NCBI GenBank assembly: GCA_949285425.1
Contig: CASEAJ010000059.1
Span: 1-42,265 of the forward strand
Reading direction: 5' to 3'
Source of the DNA: an uncultured Porphyromonadaceae bacterium
GTDB lineage: Bacteria; Bacteroidota; Bacteroidia; Bacteroidales; Paludibacteraceae
Length of the DNA stretch: 42,265 nucleotides
Positions 31,700 to 40,500 of this stretch are shown one piece after another; the stretch's first letter is position 1; each line of letters starts with the position of its first letter. The notes beneath the pieces are model-generated. The model searched no databases. It was not told the DNA's origin and worked only from the letters and a program-made list of their open reading frames with translations. A program made the translations under genes and the position numbers.

Positions 31700-32050
31700 T
31701 TATGCGTTCTTCGCCTTTTGAACGATAGCCTTGAACGCTTCCGGATGATTCATTGCCAAATCGGCCAGTACCTTACGGTTCATTTCAATGCCCGACTTGT
31801 GCAAGGCTCCCATCAACTTGGAATAAGACATTCCTTCAAGACGGGCAGCGGCGTTGATACGCTGAATCCACAAAGCGCGGAAATTGCGTTTTTTCGCTTT
31901 ACGGTCACGGTAAGCGTACACCAAACCTTTTTCCCAGGTATTTTTTGCAACTGTCCAAACGTTTTTACGGGCAGCATGATAGCCTCTGGTAAGGCTTAAG
32001 ATTCTTTTTCTTCTGTTGCGTGAAGCAACGTGATTTACTGATCTTGGCAT
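31700..32050 (-). CDS. rplT: 50S ribosomal protein L20
   Basis: The 116-residue, very basic protein is L20, an early assembly protein of the large subunit. It has the N-terminal [18 protein letters not shown] tail, [23 protein letters not shown] and the C-terminal [26 protein letters not shown]-binding fold. It lies in the conserved order infC-rpmI-rplT, 109 nt after rpmI. In many bacteria L20 represses this operon by binding the mRNA; I did not find the corresponding structure with certainty. Confidence 0.97.
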   Translation of the reverse strand: MPRSVNHVASRNRRKRILSLTRGYHAARKNVWTVAKNTWEKGLVYAYRDRKAKKRNFRALWIQRINAAARLEGMSYSKLMGALHKSGIEMNRKVLADLAMNHPEAFKAIVQKAKNA

Positions 32051-32159
32051 AATTAATAAAATGATTTGTGAACATTAGCGCCACCGCCTGAGCAATGGAC
32101 TTCAAGCTAAATATTCTGTTTTAAGACTTAGAAAACTTGATTTAAAAATAACGGTCCGA

Positions 32160-32357
32160 TTATTTCAGGCAAAGCAGCTGTTTTACGTTCTTCACGTCAA
32201 CACCTTCAACCACGGCCACATGTGTCAGGTTGCGTTTCTGCTTTTTCGTCTTTTTAGTCAGAATGTGACTTTTAAAAGCATGTTTTCTTTTAATCTTTCC
32301 TGTTCCGGTAAGAGCGAATCTTTTTTTGGCACCGGAGTTAGTCTTCATTTTAGGCAT
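32160..32357 (-). CDS. rpmI: 50S ribosomal protein L35
   Basis: The 65-residue basic protein is L35: [31 protein letters not shown] is its signature and [22 protein letters not shown] its C-terminal half. It lies 34 nt downstream of infC and is cotranscribed with infC and rplT. Confidence 0.97.
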   Translation of the reverse strand: MPKMKTNSGAKKRFALTGTGKIKRKHAFKSHILTKKTKKQKRNLTHVAVVEGVDVKNVKQLLCLK

Positions 32358-32391
32358 TTCTATACTATTTAAATTATAAATAAATCCAAGT

Positions 32392-32967
32392 TTATTTAGG
32401 AGCCTTCTTCGGAGAAAGCATCAATATCATGCGCTTGCCTTCCAGCACGGGCATGCTGTCTACTTTCGCATATTCTTCCAGGTCGTTGGCAAAACGGAGC
32501 AGCAACACTTCGCCTTGTTCCTTAAACAAAATGGAACGACCTTTGAAAAACACGTAGGCTTTCACCTTGCATCCCTCTTTCAAGAAGCCGATGGCATGCT
32601 TCAGCTTGAAGTTAAAGTCATGCTCGTCCGTCTGCGGTCCGAAACGTATTTCTTTCAACACCACCTTGGCGGCCTTCGCCTTCTGTTCCTTTTCCTTCTT
32701 TTTCTGCTGGTACAAGAACTTTTGGTAATCGATAACCTTGCAAACCGGAGGTACTGCTGTCGGAGAAATCTCCACCAGGTCCAATCCCTGTTCATCGGCA
32801 ATTCTCACTGCCTCTGCTATCGGATAAACGCCTTGTTCAACATTATCGCCTACCAGACGGACTTCCTTCACTCCGCGGATATGCTCGTTTATTCTATGCT
32901 GAGCTTGTGGCTTGCCCCCTCCCCTATGCGGTTGTTGCTGAGGGGCTTTTTGTAATTGTTTAGCGAT
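32392..32967 (-). CDS. infC: Translation initiation factor IF-3, apparent ATC start
   Basis: IF-3 prevents premature subunit joining and discriminates against non-AUG starts. The C-terminal domain is complete ([29 protein letters not shown] ... [12 protein letters not shown]), preceded by the N-terminal [18 protein letters not shown] fold. The frame has no ATG, GTG or TTG that gives the full domain: GTG 32871 would cut off the conserved RINEHIR strand, and an in-frame TAG lies near 32982. A perfect AGGAGG (minus strand of 32976-32981) sits 8 nt before an in-frame ATC at 32967, giving 191 aa. Use of a non-canonical start in infC is a known IF-3 autoregulation device (AUU in E. coli). Confidence 0.9.
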   Translation of the reverse strand: MAKQLQKAPQQQPHRGGGKPQAQHRINEHIRGVKEVRLVGDNVEQGVYPIAEAVRIADEQGLDLVEISPTAVPPVCKVIDYQKFLYQQKKKEKEQKAKAAKVVLKEIRFGPQTDEHDFNFKLKHAIGFLKEGCKVKAYVFFKGRSILFKEQGEVLLLRFANDLEEYAKVDSMPVLEGKRMILMLSPKKAPK

Positions 32968-32975
32968 TGTACGTT

Positions 32976-32981
32976 CCTCCT
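32976..32981 (-). promoter_or_regulatory. Strong Shine-Dalgarno fixing the infC start
   Basis: AGGAGG on the minus strand, 8 nt from ATC 32967. Such sites are uncommon in Bacteroidales and here decide the start codon. Confidence 0.7.
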
Positions 32982-33031
32982 AAAAATTAAATGGTTATAC
33001 AGTAAAAAAAATAGTTTGCTTTTTGAGCCCG

Positions 33032-33039
33032 CAAATATA
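33032..33039 (-). promoter_or_regulatory. Predicted promoter -7 box of infC-rpmI-rplT
   Basis: The minus strand reads TATATTTG (TAnnTTTG), giving a leader of about 58 nt before the ATC start. Confidence 0.55.
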
Positions 33040-33166
33040 CGGCTTATTTTTGAATTGGTAAAACACTGACTGCATTTTATTTAATTATTTTTCCTCATTC
33101 AGTGCCCGGACTGTCCCGAGAGCCCTCCCGGCAGCAACCGACCGGCAATCAGACACAAGCGGAAAC

Positions 33167-34534
33167 TCACACCTGCCCAAGCCGCTTGTTCTGCCTTCGG
33201 TTGCACAGATAGTAGATGAAAATGAGCAGGGCGGTCGTCACCTCCGACAAAGGCAAGGCCAGCCAAATGCCCTGCGTGCCCAGCAGACGGGGAAGCAACA
33301 AGAACGAAGGCACCAGGAAGATGAAGCCCCGCAACAAGGCAAACGTCATGGCCGGCTTCACACGCTCCACACTTTGGAAATAACCCACCGCGGTAAGGTT
33401 GACAATGAAAAACACGACCCCCGGAGCTATATAGGGAAAACCGGCCACGGCAATGCGGGCCGCCGGCGTGTCAAGCTGAACAAACAAGCCAACCAAGCCC
33501 TCAGGCTCGACAGCGAATGCCAGCATGACCAGCGTGCCGCAAAGCACCGCCGTGTACAGGGCCAGTTTCTCGGCCTCCACAACACGGCTGCGGCATGACA
33601 GACCGAAATTATAGCTGATAATGGGCTGGGCCGACTGGGCTATGGCATTGCCTATCATGAACACAAAAGGGGTATAATAGCACGCTATGCCAAAAGCTCC
33701 GACCCCATCATCGCCCAGGTAGTGCATGAACACGCGGTTGCCCACAAACATCAGCACCGCCATGGTCGACTCGCCCAAAAAGGCCGAAGACCCTACCCGG
33801 CATTGGTAGCCAATGTTGCGCAAGGACAGGCGAAGACTCTTGACACTCCACTTGGGCATGACAGGACGCAGCGTTTTCGAGAAAAAAAGCAAATAAACCA
33901 TGGCAAGCACACCTCCGGCCACTTGGCTCAACGAGGTGGCGAACCCTGCCCCCATGATGCCCCAGCCGAAAGGGAAAATGAACAGCCAGTCGAACACCGC
34001 ATTGACGATGGCCGTGACCATGCTGCACCACATGGCCAGACGGGGAGCCCCATCCAGCCGAATGACAAACAGCCCGACCGATATCCATATCTGAAACACC
34101 CACGAAGGCACATACCACAGCATGTAATCTCTGACCAGCGGCAGCAGACGCTCCGACGAGCCGAGCAAACGGGCCGCCTCATCGGGGAAGAACAGCACCG
34201 GCAACGATATGCCGAGCGACACCAGCGTGACGAACACCAACGCCTGCGTCACATTGAGACGGGCCACTTTCAGCTTGCCCCGGGACAGGTGGATAGAGGC
34301 CACCACCGAACAGCCCGCTCCCGTCATCAGGCCCACCCCGAGCAAAAACATCAGCAGCGGGATGCAAATGTTCACCGCAGCAATGCCATCACTCCCCACG
34401 CCACGGCCTATGAAAATGCCATCGATGGCCGTCACCGCCGAAACACTCAACATGCCGAACAAAGTAGGCACAAAATATTTTCTGAACAAGGCAAAAACAC
34501 TCCCTGCACTCAAATCTATCGCATCTCTATCCAT
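33167..34534 (-). CDS. MATE family multidrug/efflux transporter
   Basis: The 455-residue inner-membrane protein has about 12 predicted transmembrane helices and the MATE hallmarks: VPTLFGMLSVSAVTAIDGIFIGRGVG in the first helices, AGCSVVASIHLSRG, the mid-protein repeat SSAFLGESTMAVLMFVGNRVFMHYLG, and GIACYYTPFVFMIGNAIAQSAQPIISYNFG. Such proteins export cationic drugs or metabolites in exchange for Na+ or H+. The start is ATG 34534 (MDRDAIDLSAGS); a frame reaching 34597 has no better start. It is transcribed alone, upstream of infC, in the place where thrS is often found. Substrate unknown. Confidence 0.93.
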   Translation of the reverse strand: MDRDAIDLSAGSVFALFRKYFVPTLFGMLSVSAVTAIDGIFIGRGVGSDGIAAVNICIPLLMFLLGVGLMTGAGCSVVASIHLSRGKLKVARLNVTQALVFVTLVSLGISLPVLFFPDEAARLLGSSERLLPLVRDYMLWYVPSWVFQIWISVGLFVIRLDGAPRLAMWCSMVTAIVNAVFDWLFIFPFGWGIMGAGFATSLSQVAGGVLAMVYLLFFSKTLRPVMPKWSVKSLRLSLRNIGYQCRVGSSAFLGESTMAVLMFVGNRVFMHYLGDDGVGAFGIACYYTPFVFMIGNAIAQSAQPIISYNFGLSCRSRVVEAEKLALYTAVLCGTLVMLAFAVEPEGLVGLFVQLDTPAARIAVAGFPYIAPGVVFFIVNLTAVGYFQSVERVKPAMTFALLRGFIFLVPSFLLLPRLLGTQGIWLALPLSEVTTALLIFIYYLCNRRQNKRLGQV

Positions 34535-35135
34535 ACTGCACAGTTGGTAATGATGAAAGTGGGGTCCATAAACTGACGGTGTCTCACAAAGGGCCAACGG
34601 CCCGCCTTATTTTCACACAAGAAAAGCCGGACAAAACCGCCGCTCCACGCAACCCTGTTCATCCGACCTTTTTCAGCTACTGCTTTCCGCGAAAATCCTT
34701 CGCTGCGGCTTCGGCCTTTTCCGGGCGCAAAGGTAGGACTTATCTTTCAAACACACAAAGCCCGACCAGCCTTCAGTGCACACGGGAACAAGCCCCCAGC
34801 CAACCATCCCCCGGCAGTTTTTTTTCAAGCCAGTTGCAAGACGGTCCTGTTTCTCCGGCGAAAGACATGGCAGACCACCCTGGCGAAAAAGACATCCAAA
34901 ATCACTTTTTGAACACCAAGACACTTCATTGTTTGCCCCCATAACAAAGGCTGCCGTCTCACGACCTTGTTTTTGCAACCAGGCAACCCGGAGTCCAACC
35001 CTCTGCAACAATTATCGTTTTTCACAAGTACAAACAGCCAATATTAACAACAATTAAAAGCCCATTACTTATTAATAAATGCAAAAACAAGTAAAATAAA
35101 CACGAATTTACTTGCTTTTGTTTGTGTTATTGCCA
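34535..35135. other. Intergenic between MATE and HU genes
   Basis: I see no supportable gene; overlapping open frames on both strands are short and lack domains. The stretch includes GGCCGAAGCCGCAGCGAAGG on the minus strand near 34697-34716, a motif resembling common Bacteroidetes intergenic repeats, and divergent promoters at its edges. Confidence 0.5.
34728..34735 (-). promoter_or_regulatory. Predicted promoter -7 box of the MATE gene
   Basis: The minus strand reads TACCTTTG, with TTTG (34756-34759) 20 nt upstream. The leader would be about 190 nt. Confidence 0.55.
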
Positions 35136-35143
35136 TATATTTG
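35136..35143 (+). promoter_or_regulatory. Predicted promoter -7 box of the HU-like gene
   Basis: TATATTTG matches TAnnTTTG, with TTG at 35112-35114 about 21 nt upstream. The leader is about 110 nt to ATG 35261. Confidence 0.6.
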
Positions 35144-35260
35144 CAATGTAATTACAAACAAAGATGTACATCAAGGGCAACTGCCGGCAAAGTTACCCGG
35201 AAAAACACAAACAAACGGCTGCGCTTGCCGGACGCGGCCACAAAAAAAACATTACACACC

Positions 35261-35692
35261 ATGATTTACTACAACAAAATCCAGCGGAGAAATCCGCAAG
35301 ACCCCGAAGGGGCACGCAAATGGTATCCCACACTGAAAAGCCGCATGCAGGTGAGCGAACGCGAACTGATTGAAGAAGTGGCCGACGAAGTGACCCTCAA
35401 CCCCAAGGAAGCCGACATGGCCTTCTACCAACTGCTCAAAGTGGTGAAACGCTCGCTGCTCGACGGCAAGACCGTGAAACTGGGCGGACTCGGCACCTTC
35501 TACCTCACCGCCTCCGCCAACGGAGCCGACACACGTGACGAAGCCAACGCACAACTTATCAAGGCCGTAAAAATTCGTTTCCAGCCCTCCGCCGAACTGC
35601 GCGAGGCCGTCGCCAAGGCCACCTTCGCCAGCACCGAAAGCCTGCTCAACGACCAGGTGGAAGTGGTGCCGATAACCGATGAAGAACCCTGA
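35261..35692 (+). CDS. HU-like DNA-binding protein (Bacteroidales type)
   Basis: The 143-residue protein resembles the HU/IHF-like 'HIG' family abundant in Bacteroidales. MIYYNKIQRRNPQDPEGARKWYPTLKS is the typical N-terminal extension. VSERELIEEVADEVTLNPKEADMAFYQLLKVVKRSL forms the dimerisation helices. DGKTVKLGGLGTFYLTASANG leads into the DNA-binding arm, and KIRFQPSAELREAVAKATF closes the core. An acidic tail ends the protein. ATG 35261 is used because the promoter box overlaps the longer frame starting at 35141. It has its own terminator. It is probably a nucleoid-associated protein. Confidence 0.9.
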   Translation: MIYYNKIQRRNPQDPEGARKWYPTLKSRMQVSERELIEEVADEVTLNPKEADMAFYQLLKVVKRSLLDGKTVKLGGLGTFYLTASANGADTRDEANAQLIKAVKIRFQPSAELREAVAKATFASTESLLNDQVEVVPITDEEP

Positions 35693-35727
35693 GTATAGGC
35701 CGACCCGCTTCCTGCCGAACCTGTACC

Positions 35728-35764
35728 AAGGCCGTCACCGCCCGCCGCGATGACGGCCTTTTTT
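35728..35764 (+). terminator. Terminator after the HU-like gene
   Basis: AAGGCCGTCA (35728-35737) pairs with TGACGGCCTT (35751-35760), followed by TTTT. Confidence 0.88.
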
Positions 35765-35802
35765 CATGCAAATGTCTTCCCACCCCTTGCCCAAACCCCT
35801 CT

Positions 35803-35917
35803 TACCCTTTTGCCTACCCCCCCGTTACCCCTTTGCCTAAACCTCGGCTACCCCTTTGCCTAAACCCCGGCTACCCCTTTGGGCAAACCCCAGCCACCCC
35901 TTTGGGCAAGTCCCCGT
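35803..35917. repeat. 23-bp tandem repeat (about five copies)
   Basis: Copies of TACCCCTTTGCCTAAACC plus CCGGC recur at 35803, 35826, 35849, 35872 and 35895, each 23 bp apart. The third and fourth are the closest match. The last two copies carry GGGCAA in place of GCCTAA. C-runs on the plus strand mean paired G-runs on the minus strand. No coding role is seen. Confidence 0.85.
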
Positions 35918-36211
35918 CCAGGGACATTCGCTCCCCACACAACAGGCACCTGCCGCCACGGCACAGCACTTACAGATTGGAAGCGCCGGACACTCCGGCT
36001 GTTTTTCACCCCTTTCTGAGCGCCACAAAAAGGAGGTCCTTCTCTGTTACACAACCCCCCACCCGCATTCTCGCTTTCCATTTGAAACAATTCGGGCGTT
36101 TTCAGTTGCAGTTTCACCCGACCAAATCATAACACACAGCGACAAACAATACAAATAATGCAACTCACATTCGACCACTTACAAATTCACTTAAAAAAAG
36201 CGGAAATTATT
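35918..36211. other. Intergenic, no gene seen
   Basis: Short frames on both strands have no domain. The sequence becomes strongly AT-rich toward the promoter at 36236. Confidence 0.5.
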
Positions 36212-36243
36212 TTTGTTTTTTTTATACATATTTTATATTTTTG
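36212..36243 (+). promoter_or_regulatory. Predicted promoter of the 36287 gene
   Basis: TTTG near 36212-36215 and TATTTTTG at 36236-36243 are 20 nt apart, fitting the -33/-7 pattern. Leader about 40 nt. Confidence 0.6.
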
Positions 36244-36286
36244 AGGAGCAAACACGTTACCAGAGTGTCAATTCCTTTTTTACAAC

Positions 36287-37339
36287 ATGCTTATGAAAAA
36301 ACAAACATTCATCCTGTCCGTTGCGGTGGCCGGGTGCACACTCGCCCCCCTGCCGGCCACCGACTATGTGCACCTGAGCGAAATCATGTATGACACCCCG
36401 CTGAACGAAATCATAACCACTCCCCCTTACAGCAACGGAGAATACATGGAGATATACAATGCCGGCAGCGATTCCGTCGACCTGTCCGGCTGGTCGTTGC
36501 GCGGCGATGGCAGTACGGAAGAATACACATTCGGATCGGTCATCATCCCGCCGCAGTCGTTCCTGTTGGTAGCCTACCGCCATGCCCGCTCGCCGGAATT
36601 CATGCTTTCCTCCCTGTTTCCCGGTGTAGAAGAAGGTCTGGTGCTCTACCAGGACAACATCACGCTGAAAAACACAAAAGAATATGTCCGTCTGTACGAT
36701 GAAAACCGGCAGTTGCGCGACAGCGTATATTACGGGAACGAGACAACCATACAACCGACAACCGACCGTCTGATTGCCGAAAACGAAGACGGCACCAGCG
36801 GCATGGGATGCGTATCGGTGCAACGCACATATGCCTGTTTCTACCCCGATGGCAGACTGATACCGAACCATCTGGACTGGGCCGTAGCTGAAGCTACCCC
36901 TTTACAGCCTGCTGCTGATTACGAATGGCCCGACTTTCCCCGACAAAGCGTGGGCTATGCCTACGACGAAGCAGGCAACCGCACATCGCGCACCATCGTA
37001 CTGGCTGCGGCTTCCCGGCGTACCGCAAGAAGCGGCCGGGCCGGAACACAAGAGCCGGATGAAGCACAGACTCCCGTGTCCGACCGTCTGGACGGCCGAA
37101 GGATAGACATTTATCCGAACCCGACACAAGGCTGCCTGTTGGTTCAACTGACAGGCGGTGACCTGACGCAGCCCGTGAAGGCCCACGTATATGACTCGAA
37201 CGGAACACTCGTGCTGACAAGAGACATGGAGCCTGACGGCCAGACCGAACTGGACCTGTCCGCGCAACCGGCCGGATTGTACATATTACGGTTGCTGAAC
37301 GGCAACAACTCCCGGGAGTACAAAATAATCAAGCAATGA
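36287..37339 (+). CDS. Secreted lamin-tail-domain protein with a YD-like motif and T9SS tail
   Basis: The 350-residue protein has a signal peptide (MLMKKQTFILSVAVAGCTLA). Residues about 30-205 match a lamin tail domain (LTD): VHLSEIMYDTP, GEYMEIYNAGSDSVDLSGWSL, and FLLVAYRHARSPEFM. Next, SVGYAYDEAGNRTSR (about residues 222-237) is a YD-repeat-like sequence that normally ends RHS proteins. A linker and a T9SS type A sorting domain (about 265-350: RRIDIYPNPTQGCLLVQ ... PAGLYILRLLNGNNSREYKIIKQ) complete it. It probably reaches the cell surface through T9SS. ATG 36287 is used; ATG 36293 is an alternative. The gene is followed by heptad repeats and then the RHS gene in the same direction. Confidence 0.88.
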   Translation: MLMKKQTFILSVAVAGCTLAPLPATDYVHLSEIMYDTPLNEIITTPPYSNGEYMEIYNAGSDSVDLSGWSLRGDGSTEEYTFGSVIIPPQSFLLVAYRHARSPEFMLSSLFPGVEEGLVLYQDNITLKNTKEYVRLYDENRQLRDSVYYGNETTIQPTTDRLIAENEDGTSGMGCVSVQRTYACFYPDGRLIPNHLDWAVAEATPLQPAADYEWPDFPRQSVGYAYDEAGNRTSRTIVLAAASRRTARSGRAGTQEPDEAQTPVSDRLDGRRIDIYPNPTQGCLLVQLTGGDLTQPVKAHVYDSNGTLVLTRDMEPDGQTELDLSAQPAGLYILRLLNGNNSREYKIIKQ

Positions 37340-37342
37340 ACA

Positions 37343-37405
37343 ATTGAAAGTTGAAAGTGACGAGTGACAAGTGACGAGTGACGAGTGATGAATGATGAGT
37401 GACAG
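37343..37405. repeat. Nine tandem heptads (TTGAAAG to GTGACGA)
   Basis: After ATTGAAA and GTTGAAA, the heptad changes to GTGACGA, GTGACAA, GTGACGA, GTGACGA, GTGATGA, ATGATGA, GTGACAG (37357-37405). The array begins four bases after the stop codon of the lamin-tail gene. Confidence 0.9.
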
Positions 37406-37525
37406 TTAACCATCAAACCCGCTGTTCTCCCCGCTATTCGCTCCTCGTTACCAGCTACTTAAAATGAACAATGAACAGTTGACAATAAGCGATTCATAAT
37501 TAAAATTGACAATTACCTACAAGCC

Positions 37526-40500
37526 ATGTCCATTCACACACGTATCAGACACCTTTTGTTTGCAGGCGGCCTGCTGTGGGCCGGCCTGCAACTGTCGGCA
37601 CAGACCGTGGCCGATGTGGAATACGCCACATACGACAACTTTCCGAATGCCGAACGTTACACGAAGTCCCCCGACACCACCAGACCGGTAGGGAGCATAC
37701 CCGGCGCTCTTTCCGTGTCGCCTTCGGGCGGGGCGGTGTACAGCATGCCTGTAGACCTCATGCCGGGTATCGAGGGCATGCAGCCCTCCGTGTCCCTCAC
37801 ATACAACAGCCAGGGCGGCGACGGTCCGCTCGGGCTGGGCTGGAGCCTCGCGGGCGGGTCGGCCATCACGCGCACCGGCTCCACCATCCACCACGATGGC
37901 GTGAGCGCCGGCGTGCAGTTCAACGACACCCGCGACCGCCTGTCGCTCGACGGGCAGCGGCTCATCGGACTGAACGGCACAGGACTGGCGGCCACCGACT
38001 ACCGCACCGAAACGGAAAACTTCGCCCGCATCACCCGCCAGGGCAGCGGCACCACGGCCTCGTTCACCGTGCGCACCAAAGACGGCCAGACCCTGCTCTA
38101 CGGCACGACCGACGACTCGCGCATCAATTACGACAGCCAAGGAGGACAAACCGGGGGCGGATACTCCTGGCTGCTAAGCGAAGTGAAAGACCTGCAGGGC
38201 CGATACATCCGCTACCATTACACGAAAGACACACAGACCAACGAGGTGTGCCTGGCCTCCATCGAATACACCGGCACGCCGTCCATCGCGCCCAAACAGC
38301 GGGTGTCGTTCACCTACGGCCGGCGTACCGACAGCTGGACCGGCACCATCGGGCCGCTCCGACAGGGCAAGACCCGCCTGCTTACCCGCATCGACGTGGA
38401 GAACGACGGACAGGCCGTGTGGAGCTACCTGCTACACTACCAGCTGCTCAACGGACGGTCGTGTCTGGCCTCGGTTGAAAAGATTTCCCCCGACGGCAGC
38501 GAACTGAACAGCACGGAACTGTTGTGGGACTATCCGGGCACGACCCCCATCCCCCGTACGAGCTATCTGCCCGGTTGGGAGACCGATACGGGCAATTACA
38601 TTGTACGTCATTTCTCCGGCGACTTCGACGGCGACGGCATCTCAGACATCCTCACCACCAAATGGAACAACAGTCTCATCAATACAAGCGGGAACGTATG
38701 CACGTTCACCTTGGGAGGAATTGATGGCATGAGCAGCAGTCCGACATTCAGCCTGCCGCGAAACCGGATTTTCGAAGAATTCAAACATGCATTGCGCGAT
38801 AACTATTGCGATGTCACCTCCATCGACAACGCCGATTTCGACTATAGTTCTTACGACTTGCAGCATCTACAAGATGTGCTGGCCGCCGACTATGATGGAG
38901 ATGGCATCACCGAAATGATGTTCGTGTGCATGGAATACAATGTCAATTTTGAGAAAATCATTCTGGAAGGAATCTGCGATGTCGTATCCCAACCGGATTT
39001 TCCCCTTTCTGAATATACCATCCCGACCGGACGGTACTATTGCTTAATCTACTCGTTCAAAAACCAGGAATTTGCTTACAAGGGAACTGCCTATTCCAAC
39101 TTCCTGCCTGAATACCGACCGACAGACCGCATCAACACGTTCCGTTTCGATTTCGACAACGATGGACGCAGCGAGCTGCTGGACGGACGCGACATCTATC
39201 AACTGCAAGGAAGTAATCTCGTGCAGATTGGCAACAGCAACACGGACATGTCGGCTCACTTGGTCAACACCTGGGGCGATTTCAATGGCGACGGGCTGAT
39301 GGATTTCATCCGGCGGGACGGACTGATTTTCGAACGGGAATATGGGAGTTACTGGTTTGACAATTCCGGACACATTGACCAACGATATGCTATACTCGGT
39401 GTAACCGACTTCGACCAGAACGGGGCGGACGAGTTCATCGTGTTCGACACGAAAGACAGCACAGACGTTTTCCGAATGGAGATGCGCTCCAGAGAAGCTC
39501 TCTCTTTCATAGAACGCTACGAGTCCATGGGATACCATGTGGAAGTTTACGCCGACCCTGACTATAACAAACAACTTTCCGAATTGGAGCTATTGGAACT
39601 ACCTGTAGACCAAATAGTCTATTTCTATGCCGTACGCAGCCGGGGGCATGCCCTGCTTGTACGCGATGGTTACGACCGTACCTTGGCTGAAATAGACCGA
39701 CAGATTTTCTGGGAACTGACCCACGTGCTCAACGCCGACATGGACAATGACGGGAGGGAGGACATCGTCTTCTTTAACGACGGAACCATCACCTGCATTT
39801 ACTACCGCACGAACACAGGCTACCGGAAAGTAACAATGAACAACATGAACGTAGGCGAAGAGTATTTCTTCGGCGACTACAACGGCGACGGGAACATCGA
39901 CCTGCTGTCCGTTGAAAGAAACGCATGGTGGACATTCGCGTCCGGTCTCGTGCCTCAGCCCACCCTCTATGCCGTGCGCGACGGCATGGGACTGAAAAGC
40001 GAAATAACCTACCGTCCGCTCACCGACCCCGCCGTGTACACCAAGGGAAGCGGGGCCGTCTATCCCACGCTGGACCTGGCCGGGCCCGTGTGGGTGGTAA
40101 GCCGCATTGCCCGCGACAACGGCGTGGCAGGCACGCAAGTGGAGCATTATACCTACCAAGGCGCGAAGGCCAATCTGCACGGCAAGGGCTTTTTCGGCTT
40201 CACCGGCACCACCGTGACCGACTCCGTGCCGGGTACCACTGTGACCACCACAACCACATTCGACAACCGCTGCGGGCTGCCCCTGTCGTCCGGCCAAACC
40301 ACCGTCAGGGGCGGCAAGTCCACCCGGCAGGCAGCCGCCTACACCATAGAGACGGTAAACGAAGCGCAGAAACGCTACCGCCTGAAGCAGGCCACCCGCG
40401 AGGAGACCGACCTGAACGGCAATACGGTGAACATCACTTTCGAGGAAGACACACTTGGTAACATTGTACGTGAAACCACCAACTACGGCCACGGCGTGAC

